Below are positions 1-10,900 of a stretch of 64,000 nt of DNA, piece by piece. The stretch's first letter is position 1. Each line of letters opens with the position of its first letter. The stretch spans positions 5,270,001 through 5,334,000 of the forward strand of contig JAPFFF010000007.1 in NCBI GenBank assembly GCA_039105265.1, written 5' to 3'. This stretch comes from Tritrichomonas musculus (taxonomy: Eukaryota > Parabasalia > Tritrichomonadida > Tritrichomonadidae). The notes beneath the pieces were generated by a model. It was not told the origin of the DNA. It made no database searches and saw nothing but the letters and a program-made list of their open reading frames with translations. Position numbers and translations under genes: made by a program.

Positions 1-172
1 AAAATTGCATGCTTCTTGCATTTATATTTTTTATTAAATTGTTTGTTTTTTCTAATCTTATCAAGGAAATCTTGAAGTGATCCATTTGGCATGTATTCCA
101 AAATTAATGTGAGTTTTGATAGATACACAACCTTGTGATTAATATCATCTAAATAATGGTAAATATTATTAT
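1..172 (-). pseudogene. Partial protein kinase fragment at the left edge
   Basis: Read on the minus strand this stretch is open and encodes LTLILEYMPNGSLQDFL, the hinge and alpha-D region of a trichomonad TKL-type kinase. The same segment reads ITEYIPNGTL or ITEYIPNGSL in the intact kinases at 33.1 and 61.5 kb. No glycine-rich loop, catalytic lysine or start codon is visible upstream (above about base 172), so the 5' part is missing or decayed. The rest of the gene, if any, lies outside the window to the left. It could be a pseudogene or a gene with an unrecognised 5' exon; pseudogene is more likely. Confidence 0.5.
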
Positions 173-244
173 ATAATTTAATTTAAATAAACTCTGTTTT
201 ATGTTGAAAAAAATTAAATTTTGTATTTTTAAATTTTTTTTTTC

Positions 245-302
245 TAAAAAAAAAAAAAGCGTTACCACTTTAAATACCGTTACCATATTAAAAACACTAC
301 TG
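245..302 (-). mobile_element. Degenerate copy of a short palindromic element (relative of the one at 57746)
   Basis: On the minus strand the sequence starts CAGTAGTGT next to TA and contains GGTAACGGTAT followed by AAGTGGTAAC. The 60-bp palindromic element at 57746-57805 has the same blocks in the same order (CAGTTGTGT, GGTAACGGTAT, AAATGGTAAC). The outer part of the second arm is replaced by a T/A run here. Family membership is inferred by eye from these shared blocks. Confidence 0.4.
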
Positions 303-488
303 TATTTTGCCAAACTTAAGCATTCCCTTTGGAAAATAACATTTAATTTGATAGTCATTCTTTATAAGGAAGGAAAAGGCTTCAGATTTAATAACTTTAA
401 AATATATTTTTCATTAATAACTTCCTTTGAAATAAATTTATTTTAAAAATATTATAATTAAAAAGTGAATTAAAAGTCAAAATTTTAT

Positions 489-1205
489 TTATTGAGGATT
501 ATATGACCAGCCATAATCATCATGATAAATCATTTGTTTTGTCATTCCACCATCAACGCATATATTTTCACCAGTAATGTAACTTGATTTTTCTGAGCAT
601 AGGAAGAAAACAGTATTTGCTATGTCCTGAGGTCTTCCAACTCTTCCGACTGGTTGTTGAACTGCATCTGGTCCTTCATATTCATTATTGTCATTATCAA
701 TCCATCCTGGCGAAATAGAATTAACTCTGACTTTTCCGGCTAAGCTGATTGCTAATGAGTGGGTTAATGCACTTATTCCGCCTTTTGCAGCTGTGTAGCT
801 TTCAGATTGAGGCTGACTCATCCTATCTCTCGATGAAGATATGTTAATTATTACAGCACCTTTAGAAAAATGTGGCAGAAATAGTTTGGTTAACATAAAT
901 GGAGCTGTAACACCTACCCTTAAAGAATAATTGAATTCTTCGAACGAGCATTCATTTATTCCTTTAAATAAAGGACAAGCATTATTTATTAAAAAGTCAA
1001 CATGACCATGATCATTAATAACCTTCTCTGAAAATTCTTTCAGAACTTCTTCTTTGCTAATATCTCCAATAAAATACGGATTTTCTAATAAATCGATTAT
1101 ACATATTTTGGCTCCTTGTTTACTAAATTCATCTGCAATACATTTTCCTATTCCTCGTGCACCACCAGTTATAACCACAACTTTATCTTTGAACTCAGAA
1201 GTCAT
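489..1205 (-). CDS. Short-chain dehydrogenase/reductase (SDR), 238 aa
   Basis: Classical SDR oxidoreductase, expected to oxidise or reduce an alcohol or ketone with NAD(P)(H) in the cytosol; the substrate cannot be read from the sequence. Visible are the cofactor motif TGGARGIG (about residues 13-20), NNA near residue 92, a serine in the INISSS strand near 124, and the catalytic YTAAK (Tyr about 137, Lys about 141). The PGW motif after the active site and the C-terminal [11 protein letters not shown] segment are also typical. The length matches complete family members. The start is the first ATG; a small inverted-repeat element begins only about 25 bases upstream. The protein reads like bacterial SDRs, so lateral origin is plausible but not shown. 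Confidence 0.88.
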   Translation of the reverse strand: MTSEFKDKVVVITGGARGIGKCIADEFSKQGAKICIIDLLENPYFIGDISKEEVLKEFSEKVINDHGHVDFLINNACPLFKGINECSFEEFNYSLRVGVTAPFMLTKLFLPHFSKGAVIINISSSRDRMSQPQSESYTAAKGGISALTHSLAISLAGKVRVNSISPGWIDNDNNEYEGPDAVQQPVGRVGRPQDIANTVFFLCSEKSSYITGENICVDGGMTKQMIYHDDYGWSYNPQ

Positions 1206-1230
1206 GAATTTGTAAAGTGGAAAAGTTTAT

Positions 1231-1623
1231 CGCACAGTGCTACCACACCATCACTTTTTGAAAGAAAAGGCCAAATTTTTAAAAAATTTATGAAAAAAAA
1301 TAAAAATTTAAAAATACCGCCAAATTTAGTCAGTTGGATTCAATTATGATCCTCATGGAAGCCTGATGAGTGATAACACGTTTTAAACTTTAGCAAAAGA
1401 AGTTTTAGATGATATGGAAGAGAATAAATGAGGATATTTGAAATAAGAAAGTCTGTAAAAGAAGGTAATTGTTTCAAATGATGGAGATTGTAGCAAATAT
1501 CATCGCTATAATAATTCAATTCTCGCAATTAATAATTCATTTCTCCTATTGATAAATGACAACTTTTTGAATTATTTTAAGACTATATATCCTCTCAAAA
1601 AGTGGTGATGCTACAGCACTGCG
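1231..1623. mobile_element. MITE-like element with imperfect terminal inverted repeats
   Basis: Two imperfect inverted arms, 1231-1264 and 1591-1623, share ACTTTTTGA and CAGTGCT blocks and end in CGCA/TGCG close to TA dinucleotides. The interior (about 330 bp) has no sustained open frame. Size, arms and position just upstream of the dehydrogenase gene suggest an old non-autonomous DNA transposon. The TA duplication is clear only on the right. Confidence 0.45.
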
Positions 1624-2333
1624 TAATAATTTCGGACCCATTTGTAAAACAAAATAAATTTTTAGTCTACCTATTTTTTCACCTATTTTTGACCTTTTAT
1701 GGTGGAAAACACAATTATACGATGAAATCTGAATAAATCACATATTTCAAATACTAACATCTCAATATCTTAATATTTATTTTTTTTTAAATAACAATAA
1801 TCAATTTATCAAATAAAGATTTCATCTATGTATATATATTAATTCAAATATATTTTCTAGATTAAAAAAAAAAAAATTAATATTTCATTACAATTTTGCG
1901 TTAGAAAATGGATGACATTATATCAACATCTGCATTTTAAATAGTAATATTGAAATGCAGATGTTGATATAATATCATTGAAAAATTTAGTAAATACGAT
2001 TTTATATGATTTTTATTATGGCTTTTCTGTTTGATGAATTGATTTTCATATCACCTCACTTTTCAATTATTAGACAAACTTTATCATGTACATTTTGAAA
2101 AAAAATATCATTTTTACCTTTCTAAAAAACGTTTATTTCACTTAGCTTGTAGACATCTTTTTTCCACTTATATTAGGTTGAGTTTTTTCATTTTTAAAAC
2201 TTATACTTTGAACACTATATGAATCAGTTAAACTATATAAATAATATCCTGACAAATCAATTGAAATCAATAAATCACTTCAAGATGCTTCCAAAATTGA
2301 TGACAATAATTATAATTCAAATTTCAAGTTAAA
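1624..2333. other. Intergenic region
   Basis: AT-rich spacer between the MITE-like element and the 3' end of the kinase-Sel1 gene. Apart from the hairpin at 1912-1978, I see no coding signal or RNA gene. Confidence 0.6.
1912..1978. repeat. Long perfect hairpin (26-bp arms)
   Basis: Arms 1912-1937 and 1953-1978 are inverted copies with a single mismatch; the inner 21 bases (1917-1937 and 1953-1973) pair perfectly around a 15-base loop. This is far longer than chance inverted repeats in AT-rich DNA, and the arms contain a mixed-base core, CAACATCTGCA. It could be a tiny fold-back element or a structured transcript. No gene covers it. Confidence 0.7.
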
Positions 2334-5300
2334 TCAAATAACCAACTCTTTATTTTCTTCGTTTTCATTAGTTTTAATTCTTCCAAATAAAATAGAATAC
2401 GGTGGCGTATAAAGGATATTATTCATTATATTAATTATGTCATTAATTTCACTTTTCAAATAGTGTAAATCATCGAAGAAAATTTGAAATAAGCATTTGG
2501 GATACTTCAAATATCTTTCAATCCTATTTTCTAGAGATTTAATCCTGATTAAGTAAGAGTCAGTTCCTTCCAATCTTGGATCATTGTAACTTGCTTCACT
2601 CTGGTTTTTCATCAATAAAAAGAACTTTTGATTATTCATTTCATTAAAAATTGTTTCTATTATTTTGTTTAAGTCAAGATCATCAACAGTATTTTCTTGA
2701 ATCTCTTCTGGCTCATTTTCAGGAAGATCATATGGATCACTTTGATTATTATCTTTTGTCAGTTTTACATCTATTTTTTTACTGATAACTTTGATTATTT
2801 CATCTTCTTTTATTAAGTTGTTCAATAAATTTTCGTGACCATTTTGTGATTGATAACGAATTACAATTACTCTGAACCTAGATTTTTCACTTGAATTTAT
2901 TTCAAAAATTTTCCAGTCAGAAGAAGATTTGTTGATTCGATTTGAATGCTTAAATAATGGAAAATTGAAAAAGAAATCTTTGAGATTTAAAGCAGAGCCA
3001 TTTTCATTATTTAGTTTTTTGAATACAAATTCATATGAATCTCCTTTATCATCAAGAAGATAAGTAAATAAAATGTGAAATATCGCATTAATAAAATATT
3101 TTTTAGCATCATAATTGAATTGTGATTCATCCTTTGATAATGAAAAGTAAGCAAGTTTCAAATAAATGAAGCATGCGATAAAACATTTAGAATAATGAAG
3201 TCTTATATCATCGATGACATCACCACGAAATATTAAAGGCAAATTTATGAATTCCAATGCTTTTTCATAATGATGAATTGCTTTTTCAATATCGCTATTT
3301 ATATATTCTTGAATATAACCAAGGTTGTATTCAGATAGAGCAAAAGAATATTTAGTTGAAGCCTTATCATAAAAATACAAAGCATTATTAATATCTTTCA
3401 AAAAAAATTGGTTAAAAAGGCCAAAAGTATTTTGACCAAATGAATACTCATTCATTCCAGCATTAGAAATACATTTTTCAGCTGAATCTCTATTTTCATA
3501 ACAAAATTCAGTTATATATATTAATCCAAGATTATTACTTGATGGATAATAGAATAAATTGTTTTCATCTAAATCTATTACAAATATTTGGCCTGGATCA
3601 TACAATTTTACAGAATTTTCATGTATTGCAGCTGATTGATAAAATTCAATTGCTTTTTTAATATCTGATTTGACACCAAGTCCATTTTCAAAGATAAATC
3701 CAAGATAATAAAAAGCTTGGACATTTTGTTTATCAGCTGCAATTTGAAAATATTCCAAAGCTTTTTGATAATCTGGTTCAATTCCTTTACCTAATAAATA
3801 AATTAATCCAAGACGAATAAGTGCAAAAGAATTTTCTAATTTAGCAGATAATTCGAAATATTCTTTTGCTTTAGAATAATCTTTTTCAACTCCTTCACCT
3901 TCATAATAAAGAAGACCTAGTTTTAATAATCCTTCTGGGTTCTGTTGTTTAGCAGCCAATTCAAAATATTCTTTAGCTTTTATAAAATTTCTACCTTCAG
4001 TATTATTACCATTATAAAAGAGAACTCCTAAATTACAATAAGCATCAACTCGACCAAATTCAATAGCTTTATCATAGTTATATTTTGCTCTCCAAAAATC
4101 TTTAGGTAAACCAAATCCATTCTCATAAATAATTCCTAAATATAAATAAGATCCACCATCTTTTTCTTTTGCTGCTTTCTCAAAATATTCTCTTGCTTTC
4201 GCATAATTTTGAGTCACACCTGTTCCATAAAAATAAAGAAGACCTAAACTAAACTGAGATGATGGCTCATTTAAATCAGAAGCCTTTTCAAAATATTGAA
4301 TCGCTGTTTTATAATCTTTATCAAGCAAACTTAATTCTCCTAATGAAGAAATTGCCATTGGGTGATTTTTTTCTGCTGCTTTTAGTAAGTATTTTCTACC
4401 TTCTTCTATATCTTCATAAACATCTAAATAAATGCCACCTAAAATATAATTTGCATCATCAAAATATTTGCCAGATTTTTTAAAATATTCTATTGCTTTT
4501 GGAATATTTTGTTCAAAATGTGTTCCATTGATATAGAATTGTGCCAATATAAAGCTTGATTTATAATCATCATATTCAGATCCCATTTGGAAGTATTCAA
4601 TAGCTTTGGAAAGATCAGTTGGAATACTGAAACCATATTGATAAAATCTAGCCATGTAAAAATATGCTTCAGGAACTTTAAATTCAACTAATAAGTCAAA
4701 ATATCTTTTTGCTTCGGAATAATTTTCTTTAGCATACAAATCTCTTGCATTATTCAAAAATCCTTTCAAACAATTTGATTTAAAAAAGATATATTCATAA
4801 TAAAACTGAAGATATTCTTTTGTTTTTCTTTCATTGAATGATTCTAAAAGTTTTCTATTCAATTGTTCAGCAATAAAAAATTTAATTTCATCAAGTTTTG
4901 GTCTTTTTTCAGGCTCAAAAGACAAACAATTTTTCACAAATGATTGAATATCTTCTGATGCATTTTTCATTTCAGGAATATCTTCATTCTTTTTCCTTTT
5001 AATAACAGTATCGAAATTATTATCATGATAAGAATCTTCTTTTTCATATAAATAATAAATAATTTGGCCAAAAGAGTAAATGTCAGTTGGAAAAGAAACA
5101 TTTGCTCCTTCTATATGTTGTTCAGGAGATGCGTAAGAATTCTCTCCAATGTTGTTTGTCATCTCATTTGTTGAATTTGGATTTAACATTCTAACTGTAT
5201 CATAATCTGCAATGTATGGAGTGTTATCTCTATTAACTAGAACATTAAATGGTCTTAAATCACGATGAATAAGTGAATTTGAATGAAGATATTCAATTCC

Positions 5301-6338
5301 TTGAAAAATTCGATTAATTGCAATCAAATTGAAAAAATCATTTGTTTCGTTAGTTTGAATGAATATATTCAAGTTTCCATTACTCATAAATTCATATATT
5401 TCACCATAAATAATTCCTTTTTTCTTAACAAATCCGTAAAAACGCGTTAAACAACGATGCGAATATTTCGAACAAAAGTCAATTTCATGCTGAGTATTTT
5501 TGTATAATTCTTGGTTATTTGGATCTTTTATCTCTTTATAAATGAAAAGATGAAGTTCTTTGATATGAATAACTAAGTTTATCAATGAATGTTCGCAATT
5601 TGCAATGGTTCTCAATTTGATGAATTCATTTTCTTTGAATTCAAAAATTTGATTTTTTTCATCTTTTTTGTCATTTTTCATTTCTTCAATAATTTGATTT
5701 GAAAACGATAAAAAAGAGTCTTTAAACTTGTCAAAATCTTTTTCATTATTTTTTAAAATAAATTCATCAATTTTTGTTTTATATTTCTCTTCAAAAACAC
5801 GATTTTGCTCACAAAAAGTGAAAAAACTTTGATCTTTGAAAAATTCAGAAGGACAAAAAAATCTCCTAATTAAATATGTAATAATTGGACGTATGGTAAG
5901 TTTAACAAATATGTTGGAATTTATTTTACTGTAATAATTCATACAAAACGATTTTGATTCTTCTGATGCAGTACAATTTTCTCTTGAATTTATTAAAAAA
6001 GCTTTGGAATTTTTGAGAAAATCTAAATTCGAATCAAATGATTCTATTATAAAGCAATGATCTTCTGCACATATAATTATATTAAAGCTTTGATCAGAAT
6101 CTGATTTAGAAATTTCATAAACCATAAATTTAAAGTCTTTGATTTGATTAAACAAAAATAATTCTATTGCTTTTCCTTCCATTTCGTTGATTGATGTTGG
6201 AAACTTAATATATTTAATATTGATGTCAGAATATATTTTAATTAAGTCATCAGGTATCTTATTCTTTGCTATTTCATATCTTGAGGGAAGAGGTTGAAAT
6301 GAAAAAATGAATTTATGGCTAGTTTGCGAATTATCCAT
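2334..6338 (-). CDS. Kinase-like domain plus Sel1 repeats, 1334 aa
   Basis: The N-terminal ~245 residues are unrecognised. A kinase domain follows (about 245-505) with the catalytic lysine in LFIYKEI, HRDLRPFN in the catalytic loop (about 359), ADYD where DFG is expected (about 379), ENSYASPEQ as the APE equivalent and a C-lobe ending EKRPKLDEI. The glycine-rich loop is not recognisable, the HRD loop has Arg where HRDLK kinases carry Lys, and Gly of DFG is Asp, so activity is uncertain. From about 530 to 1030 come about a dozen Sel1-type units (A-x-Y-x-LG-x-(I/L)-Y-x-x-G-x-G), an alpha/alpha solenoid for protein binding. The last ~280 residues are not recognised. Kinase-Sel1 fusions are a large trichomonad family; a second one lies at 33.1 kb. 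Confidence 0.85.
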   Translation of the reverse strand: MDNSQTSHKFIFSFQPLPSRYEIAKNKIPDDLIKIYSDINIKYIKFPTSINEMEGKAIELFLFNQIKDFKFMVYEISKSDSDQSFNIIICAEDHCFIIESFDSNLDFLKNSKAFLINSRENCTASEESKSFCMNYYSKINSNIFVKLTIRPIITYLIRRFFCPSEFFKDQSFFTFCEQNRVFEEKYKTKIDEFILKNNEKDFDKFKDSFLSFSNQIIEEMKNDKKDEKNQIFEFKENEFIKLRTIANCEHSLINLVIHIKELHLFIYKEIKDPNNQELYKNTQHEIDFCSKYSHRCLTRFYGFVKKKGIIYGEIYEFMSNGNLNIFIQTNETNDFFNLIAINRIFQGIEYLHSNSLIHRDLRPFNVLVNRDNTPYIADYDTVRMLNPNSTNEMTNNIGENSYASPEQHIEGANVSFPTDIYSFGQIIYYLYEKEDSYHDNNFDTVIKRKKNEDIPEMKNASEDIQSFVKNCLSFEPEKRPKLDEIKFFIAEQLNRKLLESFNERKTKEYLQFYYEYIFFKSNCLKGFLNNARDLYAKENYSEAKRYFDLLVEFKVPEAYFYMARFYQYGFSIPTDLSKAIEYFQMGSEYDDYKSSFILAQFYINGTHFEQNIPKAIEYFKKSGKYFDDANYILGGIYLDVYEDIEEGRKYLLKAAEKNHPMAISSLGELSLLDKDYKTAIQYFEKASDLNEPSSQFSLGLLYFYGTGVTQNYAKAREYFEKAAKEKDGGSYLYLGIIYENGFGLPKDFWRAKYNYDKAIEFGRVDAYCNLGVLFYNGNNTEGRNFIKAKEYFELAAKQQNPEGLLKLGLLYYEGEGVEKDYSKAKEYFELSAKLENSFALIRLGLIYLLGKGIEPDYQKALEYFQIAADKQNVQAFYYLGFIFENGLGVKSDIKKAIEFYQSAAIHENSVKLYDPGQIFVIDLDENNLFYYPSSNNLGLIYITEFCYENRDSAEKCISNAGMNEYSFGQNTFGLFNQFFLKDINNALYFYDKASTKYSFALSEYNLGYIQEYINSDIEKAIHHYEKALEFINLPLIFRGDVIDDIRLHYSKCFIACFIYLKLAYFSLSKDESQFNYDAKKYFINAIFHILFTYLLDDKGDSYEFVFKKLNNENGSALNLKDFFFNFPLFKHSNRINKSSSDWKIFEINSSEKSRFRVIVIRYQSQNGHENLLNNLIKEDEIIKVISKKIDVKLTKDNNQSDPYDLPENEPEEIQENTVDDLDLNKIIETIFNEMNNQKFFLLMKNQSEASYNDPRLEGTDSYLIRIKSLENRIERYLKYPKCLFQIFFDDLHYLKSEINDIINIMNNILYTPPYSILFGRIKTNENEENKELVI

Positions 6339-6559
6339 AAAATTTGTAAATCAAACAAACTCTCTCAAATTATTATAAAAATAAACATAAGTAAAGAAAA
6401 TATTTTTTTTTACTTTACAATTAATATTGTTATTAGGATGTTGTCTGTATGTAAATCTCAAGACTCATTTGATCATATTGATAATTATAAAAAAAATTTG
6501 CATTTAAATAGAAAGTTGACTTAATTAGAGCCAAAGAAACAAACAAAGGAACAACCGAT

Positions 6560-6988
6560 ATGTTAATTGTAATTCAATCAGCACGACGATCAAATCAGTC
6601 ACAAAATAATTCAGTTCAAGAAGCAGGAGGCTCTTTTAAAGTCAAAATAGCAAAAACACTGACTCTTAACAATAAAAAAGAATCCTCACGATCGCAATCA
6701 TTTATGAGTTTAAATGCATTAATTAATAACAATGTAGGCATTAATAACAACACAAACAACACTAACAACACAAAAAGTGAACAGCCTTTATCTTTCGATG
6801 AACAATTAGATAAATGTCGTTATTCAATAAACGACCAAATAGCAGTATTTTACAAAACCGCCGAAGGGCTAAATCAGTTAAAAAAAAATATGTTAAACTA
6901 TGTTATCTTTATTAATCGATTTTACTGTTTGTTTGCATTTATCAAAATTATTTTTAAGAATATTAATTGTATATTAAATCTTGAATAA
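6560..6988 (+). pseudogene. Asn-rich hypothetical reading frame, probably a gene remnant
   Basis: An open frame whose first ~110 residues look coding: polar, asparagine-rich, ending FYKTAEGLNQLKKN, which could be the start of a coiled coil. The last ~30 residues turn into translated AT-rich spacer (F, I, N, L). The frame is also open upstream of the ATG for about 18 codons, so this ATG may not be a true start. The most economical reading is a fragment from inside a lost gene. Not recognised. Confidence 0.3.
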
Positions 6989-7044
6989 ATTAATGAGTTT
7001 TTAGAGTTAATTAATCAATAAAATTTTGATACTTCAGTTTCTGA

Positions 7045-7830
7045 TCGAATTCCAAGATATTCTTTAATTTTAGGTTTCTTTTTAATTGAAGGTGGAATTG
7101 TGATATATTTTAGGGATGAACATTCTAAGAAAGCATTACCTCCAATTGATTATGTAGATGATGGAATTATAATTTTTGTTAATGAAGAACATGAATAGAA
7201 AGTATATTTTCCGATCGAAGTTACAGATGATGGAACATTGATATTTTTTAGTGAAGAACAACCATAGAAAACATTATCTCCAAATGAAGTAACAGATGAT
7301 GGAAATGCAAATAAGATTTCAACTAATCCCAAACAACCAGAGAAAGCGCCAATTCCAATCGAAATCACAGAGGATGGAATAATGATTTGTGTAAGTGATA
7401 AACATTGATAAAAAGAATAATTACCAATTAAAGTTAAAGATGATGGAATTGTGATTTCTTTCAAAGAATTACATAAACAAAATGCATAATCACCAATTGA
7501 AGTGATTGATGATGGACATATAAATGAAACATATTCTAATGATGAACATTCGTAGAAAGAAAAATTTTGAAATGAAGTAATAGATGATGGTATTGCGATT
7601 TTTGTTATATTAATTCGATTTTTGAAATAGTTTTCAGGAATAAATTGAAGCTGTGATAATAAATAATATCCAACATCAAGTAAATTATCTTGTAATGCAT
7701 ATATAATTAAGGGCATATTACATGTATAATTTCAATATATTATATCTTTAATATCATCTTCAATTTTTTTTTCTTTTAATGACATATAAAGATCAATAAA
7801 TTCATAATAACCGTTTTGTAATAAACCAAT
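7045..7830 (-). pseudogene. BspA-like leucine-rich repeat protein, broken
   Basis: The intact stretch 7150-7716 encodes about seven 23-residue BspA/LRR_5 units (pattern: I-x-I-P-S-S-(V/I)-T-S-I-G-x-x-A-F-x-x-C-x-S-L). In the same frame the coding character continues on both sides: GGNAF and CSSLKYITIP after a TAA near 7150, and GLLQNGYYEFIDLYMSLKEK before a TGA near 7732. Two in-frame stops in one otherwise continuous frame make this a pseudogene of a host gene. BspA-like proteins are a very large surface or secreted family in trichomonads. The pre-LRR segment (PLIIYALQDNLLDVGYYL) looks like a pair of ankyrin-like helices. Confidence 0.75.
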
Positions 7831-7945
7831 AGATTAAAAAGTTATGTGTTATATTTAAAATCTGTACGAATTTTGAAATCCAGTTTATTTTGTAAAAAAA
7901 ATTTATATGAAAAGATAAAATAATCTTTATTTAGAAAAAAGAAAA

Positions 7946-10900
7946 TTAATCTGAGTCATTGATTGGATAATAAATAACAGATACGGTGCCATCTTCACAC
8001 AATGCAACTATAAGTGATTCCTCATTAATATATGTAATTTGCATTATTTTTGAATTACATCGAAAAATCGGTTTATCAATTACCAAATAAAACGCCTCAA
8101 ACACATAGATAAAATTATTATTATCAGAAGCAATCAAATAATCAAATTTGCCTGGTGATGAGGATGCCTTTGTCAAGCATTTAATGTTATTATATGTTGA
8201 TCCAATTTTATCACCATTTACACTATACAAGACCAATTCTTTTGACAGATTTCCAATTAAAACAGCAACAAAACCAAAATTGTCTGTAATTATTATATTT
8301 TGAATTGTTTCTTCAGTTTTTACAACTCTGTTAATTCTGAATTTATCCAAATTTAATTCACAGAAAAGAAGGGAATTTTCATTCGTTCCACACACACAAA
8401 TGTGAAATGCTGTATTCATTGCAATGTGATTAACTTGTCCTTGAAATGAAAAAATTTCACTTGAATAAGGAATCGAAATCATCATACTTGATGATCTGGC
8501 CAATAATTTAAATGGTGACGATGGCTGCTTCAAAACTGGAAGGTGATTAACATCATAAATTGTAATTGAACAATCTTCTGTTGATATGGCTATTAAACCT
8601 TCTGAATTTGTTTCAAAAGAAGTGACTTTATCAACTTTTTCAATACTCTTTTCTATTGTTCCATCTTTGCAATTTACTATTTTGACTGACTTCATATCTT
8701 TATCAATGAAGCAGAATTGGTTAGAGTCAATAAATTTGGGAGGAGAAATCAAATAATTCTCTTTATGAATTATTTTCTTTTTGCTTTTCACGGTGAAATT
8801 TTCTTTTTTAATTGATGATGAATGAATTGAGTAGAAAAAAAGGTTTCCCTTTGAATCAACAACAGAAAAACATAAACTTGATTTTTCAGGATCAAAAAAT
8901 GCATAACCACAGACAACTGATGTTACCTCTTTGAATTTAATATCAAAATAATCAACATTAAATTCTAAGGTTAAATCAACAGAACTTGAAACTTCAACAA
9001 TATTAAAACTATTCGATTTTGGCAAACTGGAAGTTTCACAAGACAAATTGTATTCGCTATTAGTATTATCAATACTAATATTGTATTCACTATTAGTATT
9101 TTCAGTACTAATGTTGAATTCGCTATTACTAGATATCTGAAGTTCGCAACCATTAAAAAGTGGAATTGATGATTTATGAATAAAGTTATTTTTCATTGTA
9201 TTCAGATTTTCTCCAAAAATTAAATTGATCCATTCGTTAATGTGCAAAGAAACATGAGTAGATTCAAGTGCTTTACGATGAAGATAAATGAATTCAAAAG
9301 CAGATTGGTTGGACCATGGAGGTAATTTAACATCACCTAATTCTTTACTTCTCAAAAATTCAGGAAAGAAGAAGAATTCCGGGATGAGTTCCTTGCATTC
9401 ATTTTGCATTGTTTTTGCATCTTTATATGATTCTGTTATTGATTCAAAACTTCGGGTATACAAGTACTTTCTATCTTTAAAATTGGTCTTGAATGGTTCA
9501 ATTCTAGCCAACCAATAATATATAGTTAATTCATCAGAATTATCTTCTTGCATAAAATTGCTTTTATCATCTTTTTGCATATTTATTGGTTTAGAAAAAT
9601 TTCTATATGTTGATGATGATTTTATATCTAGTGTTTTAGTTTGATAATCAGATAAAATCCAAGGGAAAATAGGATAACATTTTGGATTATTAAAACTTCT
9701 TCCTTTAAGAATATTCAAATATAATAAATATTCAAAATTGGATATTTTTGAGTCTTTCCAAAGATTGATTAATGAATCTAGTGAATTCAATTCTTGAAAT
9801 CTTTTGTTTTCAATAGAAACATTAGAAACAAAATCTGTAAGCTTTTTAAATTGCATTGCATCAAAAGTTAAGTCATAATTTTGGCCAAATTTGTCAAAAA
9901 TTTGAACTTGTGATGATTTTCCATTCTGTGATGAAAAATTGATTGAATATATGTAGTCAGAAGGAATAATTTTGATTATATTTCCTTCAATTTGTTGAAT
10001 TTTTATTGATTGCTTGTTAATTTGAAGTTCAGCATTTCTATTTCTTTTTATCTTGTTCATAGTACAATTGAAACTAATATCTTTTCTACTTAGATTAAAT
10101 CTTTCTATTTGTTTATCAGAAGAACTATCTTGTTTTTGCTTCAACGGAATAGCAAATGATTTTTTAATAACTTTGCATGGATAAAATCTTGTAGAAAACG
10201 AATTAATACGTTTATAAGCAGTTTTATGTTGATTATTTGAAGAATCATTTTTTTGATTAATTTCTTCTTCAATCGATTTAAAGATTGATAAATAGCACTG
10301 ATAAGAATCTTGAAATTGTTCTTTGTTAGTTATTTTAAAAGATTTAAAGAAATCCAAAATTATTTTTATTGTTTTAATTGTATTTTCAACTAATACTTTA
10401 ATATTTTTTGGGACCATTTTATATTTGTTTATATCAAATTTATCAATTAGTTTCAATTGCAATTGCTTATTTAATTTCGCTTTTTCAGTTAAAACATATT
10501 TATATTCATAATTAAACAAACAACTAAATAATATATTAATGATACCTTTCAATTCATATCTATTGTTTTTTTTATAATGTTCAAAAAGATTTTTGGCCAA
10601 ATCAATATCTTGCCATTTATTCTTTTCTGTTCTCAATCTAACTTGATGGTAAATTAAATTTGAACGAAATTCGAAATTATTTGCTTGCAATATTTCAATT
10701 AATAAATTGAAATTATTTATGAATTCAGTGATATTTTCATCACTAGAAACTTCAAAAGACTTGAATATTTGTTCCAAATCATTTTTACAGGTTATAAGTG
10801 ATGTTAATAATCGCTTGTTATCAATTCTATAAAAAATAAAATCATAAATATTATTGATCATAGTAATTTCTAGATTTTTTGCATCCATTTTTAAAATATA

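Noticed and set aside
6560-6988. Functional Asn-rich gene
   Set aside because: Open upstream of its ATG and fading into spacer at the 3' end; kept only as a low-confidence remnant.
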